Positions 26,745-38,561 of a stretch of DNA of 64,000 nucleotides are shown in pieces. The translations under genes and the position numbers were made by a program. Source of the DNA: Volvariella volvacea V23 (Eukaryota; Basidiomycota; Agaricomycetes; Agaricales; Pluteaceae). Position 1 is the stretch's first letter, and each line of letters opens with the position of its first letter. Below the pieces are notes generated by a model. It worked only from the letters and a program-made list of their open reading frames with translations, had not been told where the DNA came from and did no database searches. The stretch spans positions 186,001 to 250,000 of the forward strand of contig KB722744.1 of NCBI GenBank assembly GCA_000349905.1. The letters run 5' to 3'.

Positions 26745-29700
26745 GGGATGCGATGCTTCTTACACTCGTCGTGCCAGTTGAGTTGTGTGCTGGCCCGCTT
26801 GGACACGATCTACCCCCAAGACTCGAGACTGTATTTCTTTACCTCTCCGTCCTCTGTCCATCCTCCTCGCTCTTCTCTGGTTTCCTGCTTAATCCTGTCG
26901 CTATCGGGCCTCTCTTTTGTTTTATAGCCACGTACATACACACTACATACATACATATATACATACACCTCCCCGGTTTCTCTTCATGATCACATAGCAT
27001 TCTGTTGTTGTCCGTCCTGCGCAGCTAGTGCTCCACCCACTCATCCACCTACCTTGCTTGTTTTGTTGTTCTCTCTCTCTCTCCTCTCGTCTCGTCGCGT
27101 GCATTACTAGTACAGTACATACACAGTGAATCGGAATGGATTATACGCGTACCGTCTACGGGTGGTGTTTGTTACTTCTAGAACTGGCCATGGGCTAATA
27201 ATGACGAAAAGCACAAACGGATGAGCCTGCGTCAAGACCAGCAGGGGCAGCCCGTGTTTGTGTTGGTCCCGTCAATGGCGTTCACCGTCTCGTTCTCCAC
27301 GAGGACATGAGTGCAGGGGGCTTGTGTCCGGCGGCGGGATCTGACAATGTCAATCGGGTCAACAGTGTGCGCTGAGGGTGGTGCGCCTATGTCTGGTCTT
27401 CGTCGTATTGGCAATGAAGTGGATCTCAATCTGGGAGAACTGAATGCTAGTGGCGGGAGGTAGTAGACGTAGAAAGGACGTCTTATTCCTGGTATCTAAT
27501 GGCTCAAGCGCGTCACTCACCGGGAAAGGAGGGGGGTGGGGGGGGGGGTGGAGTCGCCTAGTAGCGTTAGTGAGAGCTTCGAAAAAAAATAGTAATGTGT
27601 GCTCTTCTGCAGCGAGATCGTCCAAGTGAGGACCTTTGTTGCGCCGACTTGTCTTCCTTGAATTTTTGTTGGTGGATGTGAATTTACATGCAGAGAGTAT
27701 AACAAGCTAGGAGAGGAGTGTGCAGATATGGTTCACTATGAACTAGGAATCTGGATTAAGCATTGGCAGAGAACGTCGACGTGGTGAGCATGAAAAGCAT
27801 GGGGGAAGATACGATAACTACATCCACATCCAGGCTCGAACCGGTCGCTCTGGCTGCGAGAGATATGGCCCTTACTGTAGGCACGAAAAAAACCTTAACA
27901 TTGTCTCTTTTGAGTATTCTGAATTCCTTAGATATCCTACACTTACCCAAATTTATATGAGGAGCTCAGAGAGGTCACCATCAATTTCATTGCACTGTCC
28001 CGTGCATTCCATGTCACGCCCGTAATCAGAACAGGGTGATACACAACTAAGTTCAATCTGGCCGGAGTCACCCGAAGGGGGTGGAAACGGTCAGCTGCCT
28101 TCCTGTTGATCAGATTTTCGGTGCACAGGACGCATGCATTCGGCGTTTAAGGATCAAGGAACTGAACTGAGCTTGGGCCTCTGTTAATTCCTGGTATCCA
28201 TGTACCTCTCCTCGTTGGGCAAGGGTTGCACCTGAAGCTCCGTGCACATGTCCTACTACTCAGTAGAGAATAACCGTGCCTCTGAGTAGTCACAGAAGCG
28301 AAGAAGTTCAGAAGGTTGAGCATGCAGCCGGTTTTTTATATTAAACTCCTTTTAGATCGGTGTTCTATGCTAATTCAGGGCAGTATGAAAAGCAAGAAGC
28401 TTCGAGGGTGACCGAATTGGTGTCTGCACCCCGCCCGCGTATCAGTGCCATTTCTATAATTCTTGCTTTTATCGTCCTTGGCGTTATATTTTTTAGATGA
28501 AGTGCTTCAGTGCTTCGATGAGCAATGTATAGGAGTTTGGATCCATTTCAATACAATGCGATCCATTCACACAACCACTACAGGGAATGCAAATATGCAG
28601 TTGCTTTACTATTTCCTCAATTTATCCCTAGGGTGGTTATTCCGTGAGTTTTAGAGGCTCGCACATCGTGGATAAGCACGTCAGAAAGACTTTTGAAATG
28701 CGGCCCACCCCAGTAAGTAGTCTTGACATCCCAAAGCACTCATTGAAAGCAGCAAATTGGGCCCAGACATCGATTGAGACCTAGGCTAGTGCAGATTCTG
28801 AGCTCTGCAGATATAGCTGGAGTGTGCAGTGCTCACACGAGCACTGAGATATATATCAGATAAGTGTTTTTTGCTAGTGTCCGGGTGACAACACATTTTG
28901 GCTGCTTATCCTGTAAGGGTGGGTATCCCATATTCGGTATTTGTGGATCATTGTGCCTGACCATTTTTGGGTATGTGCCTACCCCTACGACAGTGCAAAC
29001 AATACACGTTTTGGGCTAAAACGCCGCTCAGGAACAGCTTGTGAGGCATCGATCTACCGCCGGGGATTTATCGACGTTGTCCCCACCATTCCTATTCTAT
29101 CCTTCTGCCGGTGCTGTTAAGGTCTGGTTTGTAGCACCTCGCGTTGTTCAAAGCTCAACAGCATCCAATTAAGGGTTCTGATCGTTGGACAAACCGCTGG
29201 AGAGCGAAGCCCTGACTTGGTCCATTCAGTTGTTTGGGTCCAAAGAAGCACGTCCCGTACGGGTAGGTAGCTTAGTTCGTCTCAGCCTGCGGCGTTTGCG
29301 ACGAACCGCTTCACGGTTAGACGTTAGACAGCAAAGGGTTAGCGAGCTCCAGGTCAACAGCATCAGGGTCTGTTCTAATCCCATTTGTATCATATCGTGA
29401 CCCTCTTCATGCTCAAACCCGGGGATAGGTATAGACAAGGGCACAACGGCGTGCATCCAGTAATCATAAAGCAGCACTGCTCAGGGCGATATCCTGCTTC
29501 AGGCAATCCTAATAATTACGAGGCAGTCTAATATTACTATGTATCCAACAACAGGCACACTCCACCGTGTCGATATCAATCCCGTTGCAGCCCCACCAGT
29601 TGATCAACGCCACAGTTGCTCTCCCACGCACAAATATCGCTTCGATCAATCATTGGTATGGCCGACTCTCACCCACCAGATTGCCCAACAGTGTAAATGC

Positions 29701-30223
29701 CCCATGCCCAGCACTGAGAAGCGTGGCTCACTAATACATCAAACGATGCCAGTAGTGTGGCGTTTATCACCTTAGATGGCGAGCTGTAGAAGATGTGTCA
29801 AATGAACTATAGTCACGCTAAAAGTTGTCAAGTGAAGTGACAGTGGCATGAGTCTTATCTACGAGACGTGCATGTTGATGCACTGATAAAAAACCGTCAG
29901 ATGAAGCAACACAGCCAAGATGTAACCTTCCACGATGCATCCCTGTCTCGAGCATAATCTGGATCAATTACCCGCAGAACGCTGGGACTCTTGTTCACGA
30001 TGTCTATATCTTCCTTATATTTAATTCACATGCACATCGTACATAGCATTCACGTATACCAACACGAGAAGAGAGAAGAGCGACAAACTAACCTACAGAA
30101 TTTCTCCCCTGTGAGACTGGAACATCAGAATATAGAAGAAGGCAAATGTCAGATGGTGACAGCGATAACAGATTCCTGGGGAATGCCAAAATGCCACAAT
30201 CACCCCAAATATCGCCCCTTCAT
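26745..30223. other. 3.5 kb gene-poor region
   Basis: After the cullin 3' end come a TACA-type microsatellite (~26,930-26,970), a CT repeat (~27,070-27,090) and a G-rich tract at ~27,530-27,552. Minus-strand frames at 27,232-27,625 (reading DDLAAEEHTLLFFFEAL, then a Ser/Pro/Arg tail ending GCPCWS) could be exons of an unidentified gene, but I could not build a consistent model. From 28,000 to 30,200 only short unrelated open frames are seen. Decayed or non-coding DNA is the best reading. Confidence 0.45.
27528..27552 (+). repeat. G-rich homopurine tract
   Basis: Runs of 6 and 12 consecutive G separated by single T residues, within a G/A stretch. Potential G-quadruplex or slippage site; also a likely place for assembly length error. 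Confidence 0.7.
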
Positions 30224-31611
30224 TTACAACTGAACTAGGACCAAAAGCATCGAGATGCCAATCGAAAATAAGGCAACACCCTGACTAAGAGCAGCGGTGG
30301 AAGAGCCGTCGCTCGTATTGATGTTAATCCCATCGATTATGTGCAACACTCCGTTTTCAATAAGGATGTCAGCCTGAAGAACTGAAGCGCGTGTGTTCCC
30401 ATCGAAAATGACTGCTAGACCGGTTCCGTTTTCTCCTGTGCCGTCTGTGACAAGTTGGATTGTGTGTCTAGAGGAAGTGTCGAAGGTGTGAGAGTCTGAG
30501 AAGCCGTTCGAATAAACAGATTTCCCTTCTAGGACCTGAAGATGCGGCGCAAGTTAGGGAATGTAGATCGCGACTATAGAACCACTTACATGGTTACCGA
30601 CAACGACGACCAGTTCATCGTTCGTGGCGCGTTGAAAGAAGTCTGCATGGGCGGAGAAAGCCGAGCCTTCGGGACGATTAAATAGAGAATAGAAGAGGAT
30701 AATAGTACCTACTATTTGGAGCAAAGATGGTGACGCCTTGTTGCTGTTCGAGGAAATCAACTCTCTGTGTTTTATTGAGCAAAGAGCCGAATTCTGATAG
30801 CTCTGAGGATAGACGGGCGAACGTGTCTCTCCCGCTGCGGGGAACCTCGAGGAGTTTGTCGACAAGTGCGAAGTTAATGTTCAACCTGGGAACCGATTGC
30901 ATGGCGGTAATTTCTACTTGTTCACTATATTATCATGGCGGATTAATAGCGGCTCTAGAAATCAAAATTGGGAGACACTTACCCTTGGTTATAGACGTAC
31001 AACTTGCCATCAGGGGCAATGGCAGTTACAAGTGGCTGAGAGCCATTCGCTTCTAACCGTTGGCCCTCATTGAGTGCCGTAGCCAGGAGCGTGCGTTGTG
31101 GGTAATGCGCCCACCCGGAGCTTTCGTCATATCGACCGTCTATGATGTGGTAGTATAATGTGCGGAGAATCAGGTCGGGGTCCTCCCAGAAGTCTGAAAG
31201 CTGTCCAAGATCGGCTGTAGAAGGTTAATAACTATGAAGACATTATTGAGAGTATCAGCGCACAAGGACCCAGCCTATGGTAAGCGCAAGTCAGGAGATC
31301 AGCGGGGACAAGCTATAATAACGCGCACAGTGGATAAAGAATGTCTTATCCCCGGCGCCTAGGAGTTGAATGGCATCGGTTAATATGGGAAATCGGCCGA
31401 GAGCAGTGTTGAGAACCGTAGCAAAAGCCAGTAATGCGACGTCGTCCAAGTTGTCAATTATGGCGTCAATAATTTCTGATGCGTTAGACTGTCTCCTGTA
31501 AATTTCCGTTGGTTGGTGGAGGTGTAGGGCTGATGCTCGAGGTAACAGCAAGAGCGGAGCGACGCAAAGGAGAAGGAAGCCAACAAGAATAAACGTATTG
31601 AGGTGCTTCAT
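30224..31611 (-). CDS. Fasciclin (FAS1) domain protein, secreted, GPI-type, paralog A
   Basis: Six exons (31611-31329, 31214-30983, 30924-30713, 30666-30590, 30535-30224) when the 114-nt first intron is removed whole (five joined blocks), 371 aa. A signal peptide (MKHLNTFILVGFLLLCVAPL...) leads to two FAS1-like repeats. The first contains ADLG-type DFWEDPDLILRTLYYHIIDG. The second contains GVTIFAPNS, FFQRATNDELVV, NHVLEGKSVYS and ILIENGVLHIIDGI (FAS1 H2 box). The C-terminus has a small-residue site followed by a hydrophobic tail (VALFSIGISMLLVLVQL), consistent with GPI anchoring. Paralog of the gene at 33318-34763. Fasciclins act as adhesion proteins in the cell wall or matrix. The intron between exons 1 and 2 contains a decayed copy of a microexon used in the paralog. 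Confidence 0.85.
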
Positions 31612-33317
31612 GGTCGGAATCTGAGCTCAATGAGAGACAGAGAGTATAAGTCCCAAGGGGATAGGAACGAGAGAAAGCATGCGCAATATATACCTAGCGA
31701 GGCCATGGCCACATGACTGGACGACCCAAATTTCTTCGCCAAAACTTACAAAAAAGTGCTGCCTGTGCAACAGAGTGCCAAATTTTCGTTAAACCAATCG
31801 CAACAGCATATTCGTTATCGTGCTCACGTCTGCTTTTTTCGTGTTTATTAGATCGCCGACACCTACATCTACGGCTCAGAAATTAAGGGTTGGGGTAGGG
31901 TCGAGCTTCTGCTTGTTCCTGGTGTCTACATAACGACGCAAATAGGTCATAATAGACGGCTTGGGAGACATCATGCTGTTGAAGCATCTGTCGAAGTGTG
32001 AGGACTGCATCAGAAGGAGCCGATGCTACGCACCCTGTCATTTGATAGACCTGATGTCGAGCTGAGCTTCAACGTTCAACCTCAGCACATCTTGACGAAG
32101 TCAACTCGAGTGAGCACTCGAGCCTTTTCTTGCACTCCGATTTCTTGTTCATTTTTGGGAAGAAGATACCATATAGGACTTCAGAAATGGTGGCGCAAAT
32201 GGTGCCTAGTCTTGCCCCACTTGTGCTATTATTGGCTGCATCTTCTTATGTGCAGCTCATCGAACAACTCGAAACCAACTTGAATCGATTCTCTGTCAAT
32301 ACTAACTGCCGATTCACCGCAGTAGAGCTCGGACAGCTGAGCAATGAATCACCGAGAATAGTCAAGAAGTCAGAGGACTGAGGGTTCATATCAGGACACG
32401 GGATGTGAGAGTAGAAGCGAAAGATATCAACCAAAGGAATAAGCGGGGGGAGACGAGTTTCCTTAAGTAGTTGAAAGAGGCTGGATCTTTGAGGGGAATC
32501 TCGCATCTGGTTCGACTTGGAGGGGTAGCTTACTACCCTGGCATACTCGAGCAGAAACTTGGTCTCAAAAAGGACGACATTAGTCAAGCCCAAGACCACC
32601 AGTGAGGCAGAGTTTCGATCGCGAGACACCTTTTAGTTGTTTGTGAGTCCAGCTTGTGATGCCTTTCTTGTCGCTGATTTAGCGCTGTCGAGCTTTCTGT
32701 CTTGATTTCAATTCTTTCAAAGCGGGCGAACGCAGTTCATTTTGAAAACATCATTAGCACCACCAAAAGGACCAAACAAAATAGCCCAAACTTATTTTTT
32801 GAAATTTAAGGCTAGACCCAGAAGCGTGGACGGGGAGACGGGGTGTGCTAAAGGTCCCCTACCCCTTGATTTGTGTCGGACAAAGTACGGGACTGTTGCA
32901 AGGGTGCTGGACGGATTGGGTCTGATGGTGAATAAGACAAACAGGATGATAAGTCCCCAGATAAGTGGTTAGCAAGTGCATTATTAATTAGTTTGGTTGT
33001 CCAAAAATGTACATGCTACGGATTGAATTATAGAGCGGTACTGATGCGCATAGTACGTGTAAAGCTATAGAAGACCTCAAGTGCGAGAAGCATATGCGAG
33101 TGTAGTATGCATGGTGCGTATATTAAAGTTGGGGGTTGGTTGGTTGGTAGGATTAGGGCCTAAATATATAAGCAACTGTAGCTATCGTCCGTATCGCTAC
33201 AAAAGCGTTCTAGTTGTGTATCATAGGAAATGCTGGGCTACAGGAAAGGAGGGGCTATTCTAATGAGGGATTGTAAGTAATACACACACCGGCTTTGAAC
33301 AATTCGAAACCAAGACG
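31612..33317. other. 1.7 kb between the fasciclin paralogs
   Basis: Minus-strand frames at 32,246-32,629 and plus-strand frames at 32,023-32,380 are open without recognisable motifs. The downstream part (32,700-33,260) is AT-rich. No third fasciclin copy could be recognised. Nothing called. Confidence 0.45.
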
Positions 33318-34763
33318 TCAACACATCATCAATATCTGAACCACAGCCAACAACACCAAACTTCCAACTGCACCATAGCCACCACCAATAGCAGAAATAT
33401 CCGGCTCCACATCGTCATCAGCTCTGGAGACTGTATCCATATTTATCCCATCAATAATGTGTAGGACTCCATTCTCCATAAGAATGTCACTTTGGAGAAC
33501 TGAGGCACGAATGCTTCCCTCGAGGATTACTGCAAGGCCGGTCCCAGTGCCTCCAGTATCGTCTGTGACAAGTTCGATGGTGTGTCCAGATGTGGCATCA
33601 AGTGTGAGAGAGTTTAAGAAGCTGTTGGAATATATCGATTTTCCTTTGACAATCTGAATACGGGATCGGTTGGTTGGAAGCTAAGAAGGAAAGAGGTGGG
33701 GGACGTACGTGGTTGCGGGCTATGGCAAGTAATTGTTCGTCCGTGGCTAATCGGAAGAAGTCCGTATGTTCATAGAAAACAGAAGCTATTGACAGTGAGG
33801 CAATAGAGAGTTAAATTAACAGTACAAAGAAAAAGCATAAGGTCCTTACTGTTTGGAGCAAAGATAGTGACACCGCGTTGCTGTTCGAGAACATTGATCC
33901 TTCCTGTCTTATTCAGCATGTAGCCGAATTGGGAGAGTTCTGTGCTTAAGCTGGCAAATATGTTCGTAATGCTCGGCGGAAGTGTAAAAAATCTTTCGAC
34001 CAGTGCAAGGTTGAGATCTAGCCTGGGGACATATTGCATGGCAGTGATCTTCAATGGGTGTCTGTATCAGGATGACTGACTAATATCCTGCTACAAAACA
34101 GAAAGTGAACTCAAAACTAACCCTTGATTATAGACGTACAAGTCGGTTTCCCCCCCAACCGATGCCGTAGTAACTACAAGCGGCTGAGAACCGTTCGCTT
34201 CTAATCGCTGGTCGTCCTGGAGTGCAGTGGTTAAGAGTGTACGTTGAGGGTGGTGTGCCCACGCGTAATCTTCATCGTATCGACCGTATACAATGTGGTA
34301 GAGTAAAGTGTGGCCAATTAAGCTGGGATTCTCCCAAAAGTCTCCGAGCTGTTCAACATCGGCTGCAAATTTTATTAGTGACTGTAATAGTGAAATTGCT
34401 CATGTAATCTTACAAGGACCTAGTCTAGAGACGATAGTGATTTATATTAGGTAAATTTCTGGTGACGAATAATCGAGAATCATACTGGGGTAGAAAAAAT
34501 GTTTTGTTCCCGGCGCCTAACACCTCAAACGCAGCACCCAAGACAGGAAACCGTGTAGCAGCAGCGGTGAGAGCTATAGCGAATGTACCTAGTGCCATAT
34601 CATCCAAATGTTCCCTCAGGTACTCGACGACTTGTGATGCGCTGATCTGCCTTCTTTGGGATTCTACTGGTGGGTGTATATGTAGCGCCAAAGTGGGCAG
34701 TGGTGAAAGCGAAATGAGCCAAAAGACGAGGAAGTAAGGAAGGGGTGTACAGAGGTGGTTCAT
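33318..34763 (-). CDS. Fasciclin (FAS1) domain protein, secreted, GPI-type, paralog B, with an 11-nt microexon
   Basis: Six exons (34763-34486, 34424-34414, 34362-34122, 34061-33850, 33785-33709, 33653-33318) give 384 aa. A signal peptide begins MNHLCTPLPYFLVFWLIS. The first FAS1-like block includes GNKTFFLPQ and VEQLGDFWENPSLIGHTLLY; the second has GVTIFAPN, HTDFFRLATDEQLLAIARNH, IVKGKSIYSNSF and ILMENGVLHIIDGI. The hydrophobic C-terminus (VGSLVLLAVVQILMMC) suggests a GPI signal. The gene needs an 11-nt exon (34414-34424) bounded by ctag and gtaag to keep frame. Exon lengths from exon 4 on (212, 77) match paralog A exactly, so the two arose by duplication. Start set at MNHL by homology with paralog A's MKHL. 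Confidence 0.85.
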
Positions 34764-35388
34764 GGTCCAGCAGAAAGCAAAGAGCCTGAATGGGATGGGC
34801 GCAACAAGCCATGGCACGAGATATAGACAATCGAATCCACAGCCACAAGACTAGGCGGGACCAAGCCCTTTCGCCCAAACTAACGTGAAGGTTATCAGTT
34901 GCGATGCCGTTCTCAACAAGCCCTCCGTCCCCGTACAGCACATGACGCACTGCATCAACAGGGGAATCGACCGCACCCAGATCATCTAGTGTACCAAAGT
35001 AGAGGCAGAGGTAGGTTAAGAAACCCATAGTACTCTTCAAGTTGGTGTCGGTCTGAATACTTGGCATCCGAGCATTAAGGGACTGAGGCTCAGTGTCTGC
35101 TTATTTCTGGTGTTCAGATGCCGGCACAGCTAAGGCATATCAACAGGATGCTCAGCCACAGCGCAGCTGCCGAGTTCATTCGTTGCGACATTCAAGTTGG
35201 CAACTTGGCATTGCATCGGCAGTTGAGAGTCATTACAAGCTGTTGTCGGATGCAAGCCCAAGAAGGACTTCAGGACGATTGGAGTTGTGTGCGGAGAACC
35301 TTTCTTTATTTGTCCTTGCTTGTCATTGGCCTTAACATTTCCTGCTTTGGTGTATCCCACTCACCGCAACGACGTCCAAAACACCAAA
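34764..35388. other. Intergenic between fasciclin B and SNRNP40
   Basis: A minus-strand frame (34,870-35,067; LTYLCLYFGTLDDLGAVDSP, ends before a gttagt donor) looks mildly protein-like and could be an orphan exon, but no family or second exon was found. Otherwise promoter sequence for the divergent genes. Confidence 0.4.
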
Positions 35389-36820
35389 ATGTCTAAACGA
35401 AGCGCTTCACCACCCCCACCACCTGGAGCTGCCATAATTAAACGAGCCAGAGCATCCCCGCAACCCTCGAATCAAATTGTAATCTCGTCTTCTGCTGATG
35501 AACGCAACAAGGGCCTTGTTCGTACCATCCAACGCACGAGTAACCTAGAAGCTCCAATTGTAAGTTTGGCGGGTGCACATTCTGTAAGTGTTGAAGCTGC
35601 TAGCATACGTGGGGTTTATTGATGATTGATGCTAAGGGTGAAATCTTTAGCTGTAGGTTCGATCCTACAGGGCAAAATATCGCTGCCTGCTCGGCAGATA
35701 GAGGCGTTTGTAAGTCTTGCATACCTCAGGCACCACCCTTCATTAATGCCGACTGTGATTGCGCTCTATCTACCTCTTCCTCGTCCAGCTCTTTGGCGCA
35801 CCTATCCACCGAATACCAACTATGGACTTCTTTCCAATATCCACAAAGCCCCAATTCTTGACCTCCAATGGTCTCAAATTTATCCCGTCCTCTATACAGT
35901 CGGCGCAGACCACATTTTTAGCATATCAGACCTAGCAACTGGTCAAAGAATTCGAAAAATTCGCGCTCATCGCGAAATTATCAACAGTGTGGACCGGACC
36001 ATTGCAGGGGGTGCAGGAGTTGAGTTGGTGGCCACAGGCTCTGATGACGGGACGGTGAAGATTTGGGAGGCAGGAGATGGTGGTGAGACGGATAAAGCGC
36101 CTGTCGCGACGTTGGAAGTTGGGTGTCCTGTCACGGCTGTGTGTTGGAGCGCGGATGGTTCGAACATTTATGTCGGTGCTATCGACAATGAGATTCACGT
36201 GTGTGACATTTTCACGACTTGCGTTCTTCGTTTCTTACGCGACTTTTGCAGGTTTACGATCTACGTAAAAAAGAACAAGTCTATAGCCTGACAGGTCACG
36301 TAGACACACCGACATCTCTTTCCCTCTCACCAAATGGATCCTTCCTCCTTTCACCTTCACTCTCTTCCCATACCCTAATCCACGACGTTCGACCGTTTTC
36401 CCCATCCCCGACGAGAGTTCACCGAGTCCTACAAGGCGCGCCAGCTGGATTTGAAAACACGCTGTTAAGAGGAGCGTGGAGCAGAGAAGATGGCGGCCAA
36501 CGCGTAGCCGTTGGTGGGGCCGATAGGATGGTGTGTATCTGGGAAGTAGATAGCGGAAAGATTTTGTACAAGGTACTATTTTCCGCTCTAGCACGTGGAG
36601 CTCGACCTGGCGACTCACCTTTATACTCCTTCCGTTCTTAGCTTCCTGGTCATAAGGGAACAGTAACAGCAGTGGACTTCCATCCCAAAGAGCCAATCAG
36701 TACGTTCAGGCATTTCCCTATATCATGTTCATTGTATTGAGCCTTTTCTTTTTAGTTCTAACTGCGAGCAAAGATGGGACAATGTTATTGGGAGAAATAG
36801 AGCCTTCCATTACAGTATGA
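35389..36820 (+). CDS. SNRNP40: U5 snRNP 40-kDa WD40 protein
   Basis: Six exons (35389-35583, 35637-35709, 35789-36198, 36252-36572, 36642-36699, 36756-36820) give 373 aa. A Lys/Pro/Ser-rich N-terminus (MSKRSASPPPPPGAAIIKRA) is followed by seven WD repeats: GAHSGEIFSCRFDPTGQNIA, HKAPILDLQWSQ, HREIINSVD then GSDDGTVKIWEAG, CPVTAVCWSADGSNIYVG then IHVYDLRKKEQVYSLTGH, a divergent blade with LIHDVRPF, GGADRMVCIWEVDSGKILYK, and LPGHKGTVTAVDFHPKEPI with TASKDGTMLLGEI. This order is that of SNRNP40/Prp8BP, which binds Prp8 in the spliceosome. The first internal GTAAGT (35,560) is read through as VSLAGAHS. Confidence 0.93.
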
Positions 36821-37094
36821 TAGATACTATGTATTACTATATCATTATGGGGTAGATTGCTGGGCTACCCTCTTGCGAATGCACACCTTGTTATATTCTT
36901 ACCTCGTTGAAGCAATGGCGCGTCATAGCTTGTTTGGGGTCAAAAACTCAACAAATTCAAATTCGTTTTGTTTACTGTAATACCACCACCATGTTAAATG
37001 TGTCACGCCATCCGTGCTCAACGACCCACACCCTTTGCTTGACCTTTTGATAGAGACGAAACAAAAAACCGTGGAGAGGATGTATTCAAGATTA
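36821..37094. other. Convergent 3' flanks
   Basis: Nothing coding seen. Confidence 0.5.
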
Positions 37095-37482
37095 TTAAGG
37101 ATCATAGGCCTTCTGAAGCTGAACGCGCCCTTCAGGCTCCACCAGCCGCAGCATCTCCTTCAGTGGCGTTGGTGATTGGTAGTTCACCCTCTCTTGAGTC
37201 TGATGCCTAGAAAGAGAAAAAAAATCAGTACGCGTCAGTTCTACCTCCCGATCCTTCGCATATGTTGATTGCACCACTAACAATCAGGCTTTGTGGACAT
37301 AATGGTCTATTGGAGAGTTCTACGCGCTATATACCTGTTGCTTTCAAATCCGTAGGGCTGTAGGAGTTACTAGTAAGCTCGCCCACCAGCACAACTACCG
37401 GTACCGGTACTCGCTCCAACTTCTAAACATGCGCTCGGGCAGGCGACCGACGTCTCAGCGTTTTGAGAATGCTGCCACGCAT
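37095..37482 (-). CDS. Putative 62-aa mitochondrial small protein
   Basis: Three exons (37482-37429, 37357-37335, 37206-37095) sum to 189 nt and give 62 aa: MRGSILKTLRRRSPARAH, then PYGFESNR, then HQTQERVNYQSPTPLKEMLR and a short end VQLQKAYDP. The first exon is an Arg-rich, acid-free helix typical of a mitochondrial presequence. The body is soluble and charged. The donor of the first intron (gtttag) is weak and the second intron is 128 nt, so the model is provisional; the clean codon sum, phases and composition favour it. I do not recognise the family. It lies convergent with SNRNP40 and immediately next to the pheromone duplication. Confidence 0.5.
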
Positions 37483-38084
37483 AGTCCTTTCCCCTTCTTC
37501 ATGACGCTGCTTCGATGACTGAAAAACCCCATCCGACACGCCTCATTTCGCCAACATTTTATCGTTGGTTCTGTACATTCGTGGGTGAAGGTGTCTTTGG
37601 GTTGCTTTTCATCATGTGCACGAAGTAAAGGATGTTTGAATTATTCGGTTACTGGGGTGAGTACTCACAGAGGTCGAAGTGAAGAGATTTATGGCGGTTT
37701 GATAGTCGTGTGGTAGTTGCGCTGGTGAAGAGCTGTTTCCTATCCCCGCAACTTAGGCCCACAGGGTAGCTGGTTACGCATCTGACAAATCAGAAAACCC
37801 GAATTGACGATTTTAGGATGTCCGTCATGTCCCTTCAGGACAAGCTCGACGCACTCTTGAGTTAGGGACCAAGCAACGCCAAAATTTAAACATCAATGCA
37901 GTATACAACTGATAAAGGTTTCTGAAGTATGTTAAATAACACGAAATCGAAACGACGCGAATGTAAGTCAATGCATCAGGATGCATAAATTCGAAAATTC
38001 CAGCAAAATGGGGAAAAGTATAGGAGGGAAAATTCGAAAAATTGGAGGATTGGCCTCAAGAACAAACGAAGTAATACCGCACAT
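37483..38084. other. Spacer before the pheromone repeat
   Basis: AT-rich, with no convincing frame. A plus-strand frame (37,981-38,217) overlaps the start of repeat unit A and has a counterpart in unit B, so it reflects the duplicated DNA rather than a demonstrated gene. Confidence 0.4.
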
Positions 38085-38325
38085 AGTCGTATGTAGGTAT
38101 CGGAGAGGTCCTATCCAAATTGGCTTTGCTTCATCATTGCAAATAGGCGTTATAAGGGTGTCCCTCGGGGTATACCCGCTCGTTCGCTTCACTACGAAAA
38201 ATATAATAATTCAGTAAGTCACTATGCCCATCGAATACACATGTAGAATGTTAATACGTTCGATAGATAAGAGGGATACTTGCAATGCTCTAATGATGTC
38301 TCAAGGTGCGACAGAATCACGTATC

Positions 38326-38451
38326 TCAAGCAATAACGCAATTGCCGCCGCCTGAACCGCCAGTTCCTTCTTCATCTTTAGGAATGTCGCTGAATATTTT
38401 GACAAATTCCTCATCGCTGGACATGGTGGGCGGGTTTGAGAAGAAGTCCAT
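38326..38451 (-). CDS. CaaX mating-pheromone precursor A
   Basis: A single-exon gene for 41 aa. It starts MDFFSNPPTMSSDEEFVKIF, has an acidic middle (SDIPKDEE), then a Gly-rich tail (GTGGSGGGN) and the terminal CaaX box CVIA. Short acidic precursors with a C-terminal CaaX are the hallmark of basidiomycete STE3-ligand lipopeptides. They are farnesylated at the Cys, trimmed of the last three residues, carboxymethylated and cleaved to a peptide of about 10-14 residues, here probably from the Gly-rich segment. It is 25/41 identical to precursor B. A TATAAAAG box lies ~103 bp upstream of the ATG. No receptor gene is adjacent. The call rests on the CaaX, size, paralogy and composition; receptor activation is inference. 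Confidence 0.85.
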   Translation of the reverse strand: MDFFSNPPTMSSDEEFVKIFSDIPKDEEGTGGSGGGNCVIA

Positions 38452-38553
38452 TTGGGTTATTGCGAATGATGCACAGTGTGGTGCAAGTGTTGGACTGGTT
38501 GACAAAATCAGATGATGTCAAGCGAGGAATGGATATTTCTTCGCTCAGTTGGT

Positions 38554-38561
38554 CTTTTATA
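38554..38561 (-). promoter_or_regulatory. TATA box of pheromone gene A
   Basis: TATAAAAG on the minus strand, ~103 bp 5' of the ATG at 38451, inside a block (GTGGGTATAA) conserved in the other repeat unit. Confidence 0.65.

Noticed and set aside
27232..27429. A prenylated small protein ending CPCWS
   Set aside because: The last four residues are not a CaaX box (Cys at -3), and no consistent upstream exons or family were found.
31990..32640. STE3-like receptor or third fasciclin copy between the fasciclins
   Set aside because: The open frames share no STE3 or FAS1 blocks with known members or with the two paralogs here.
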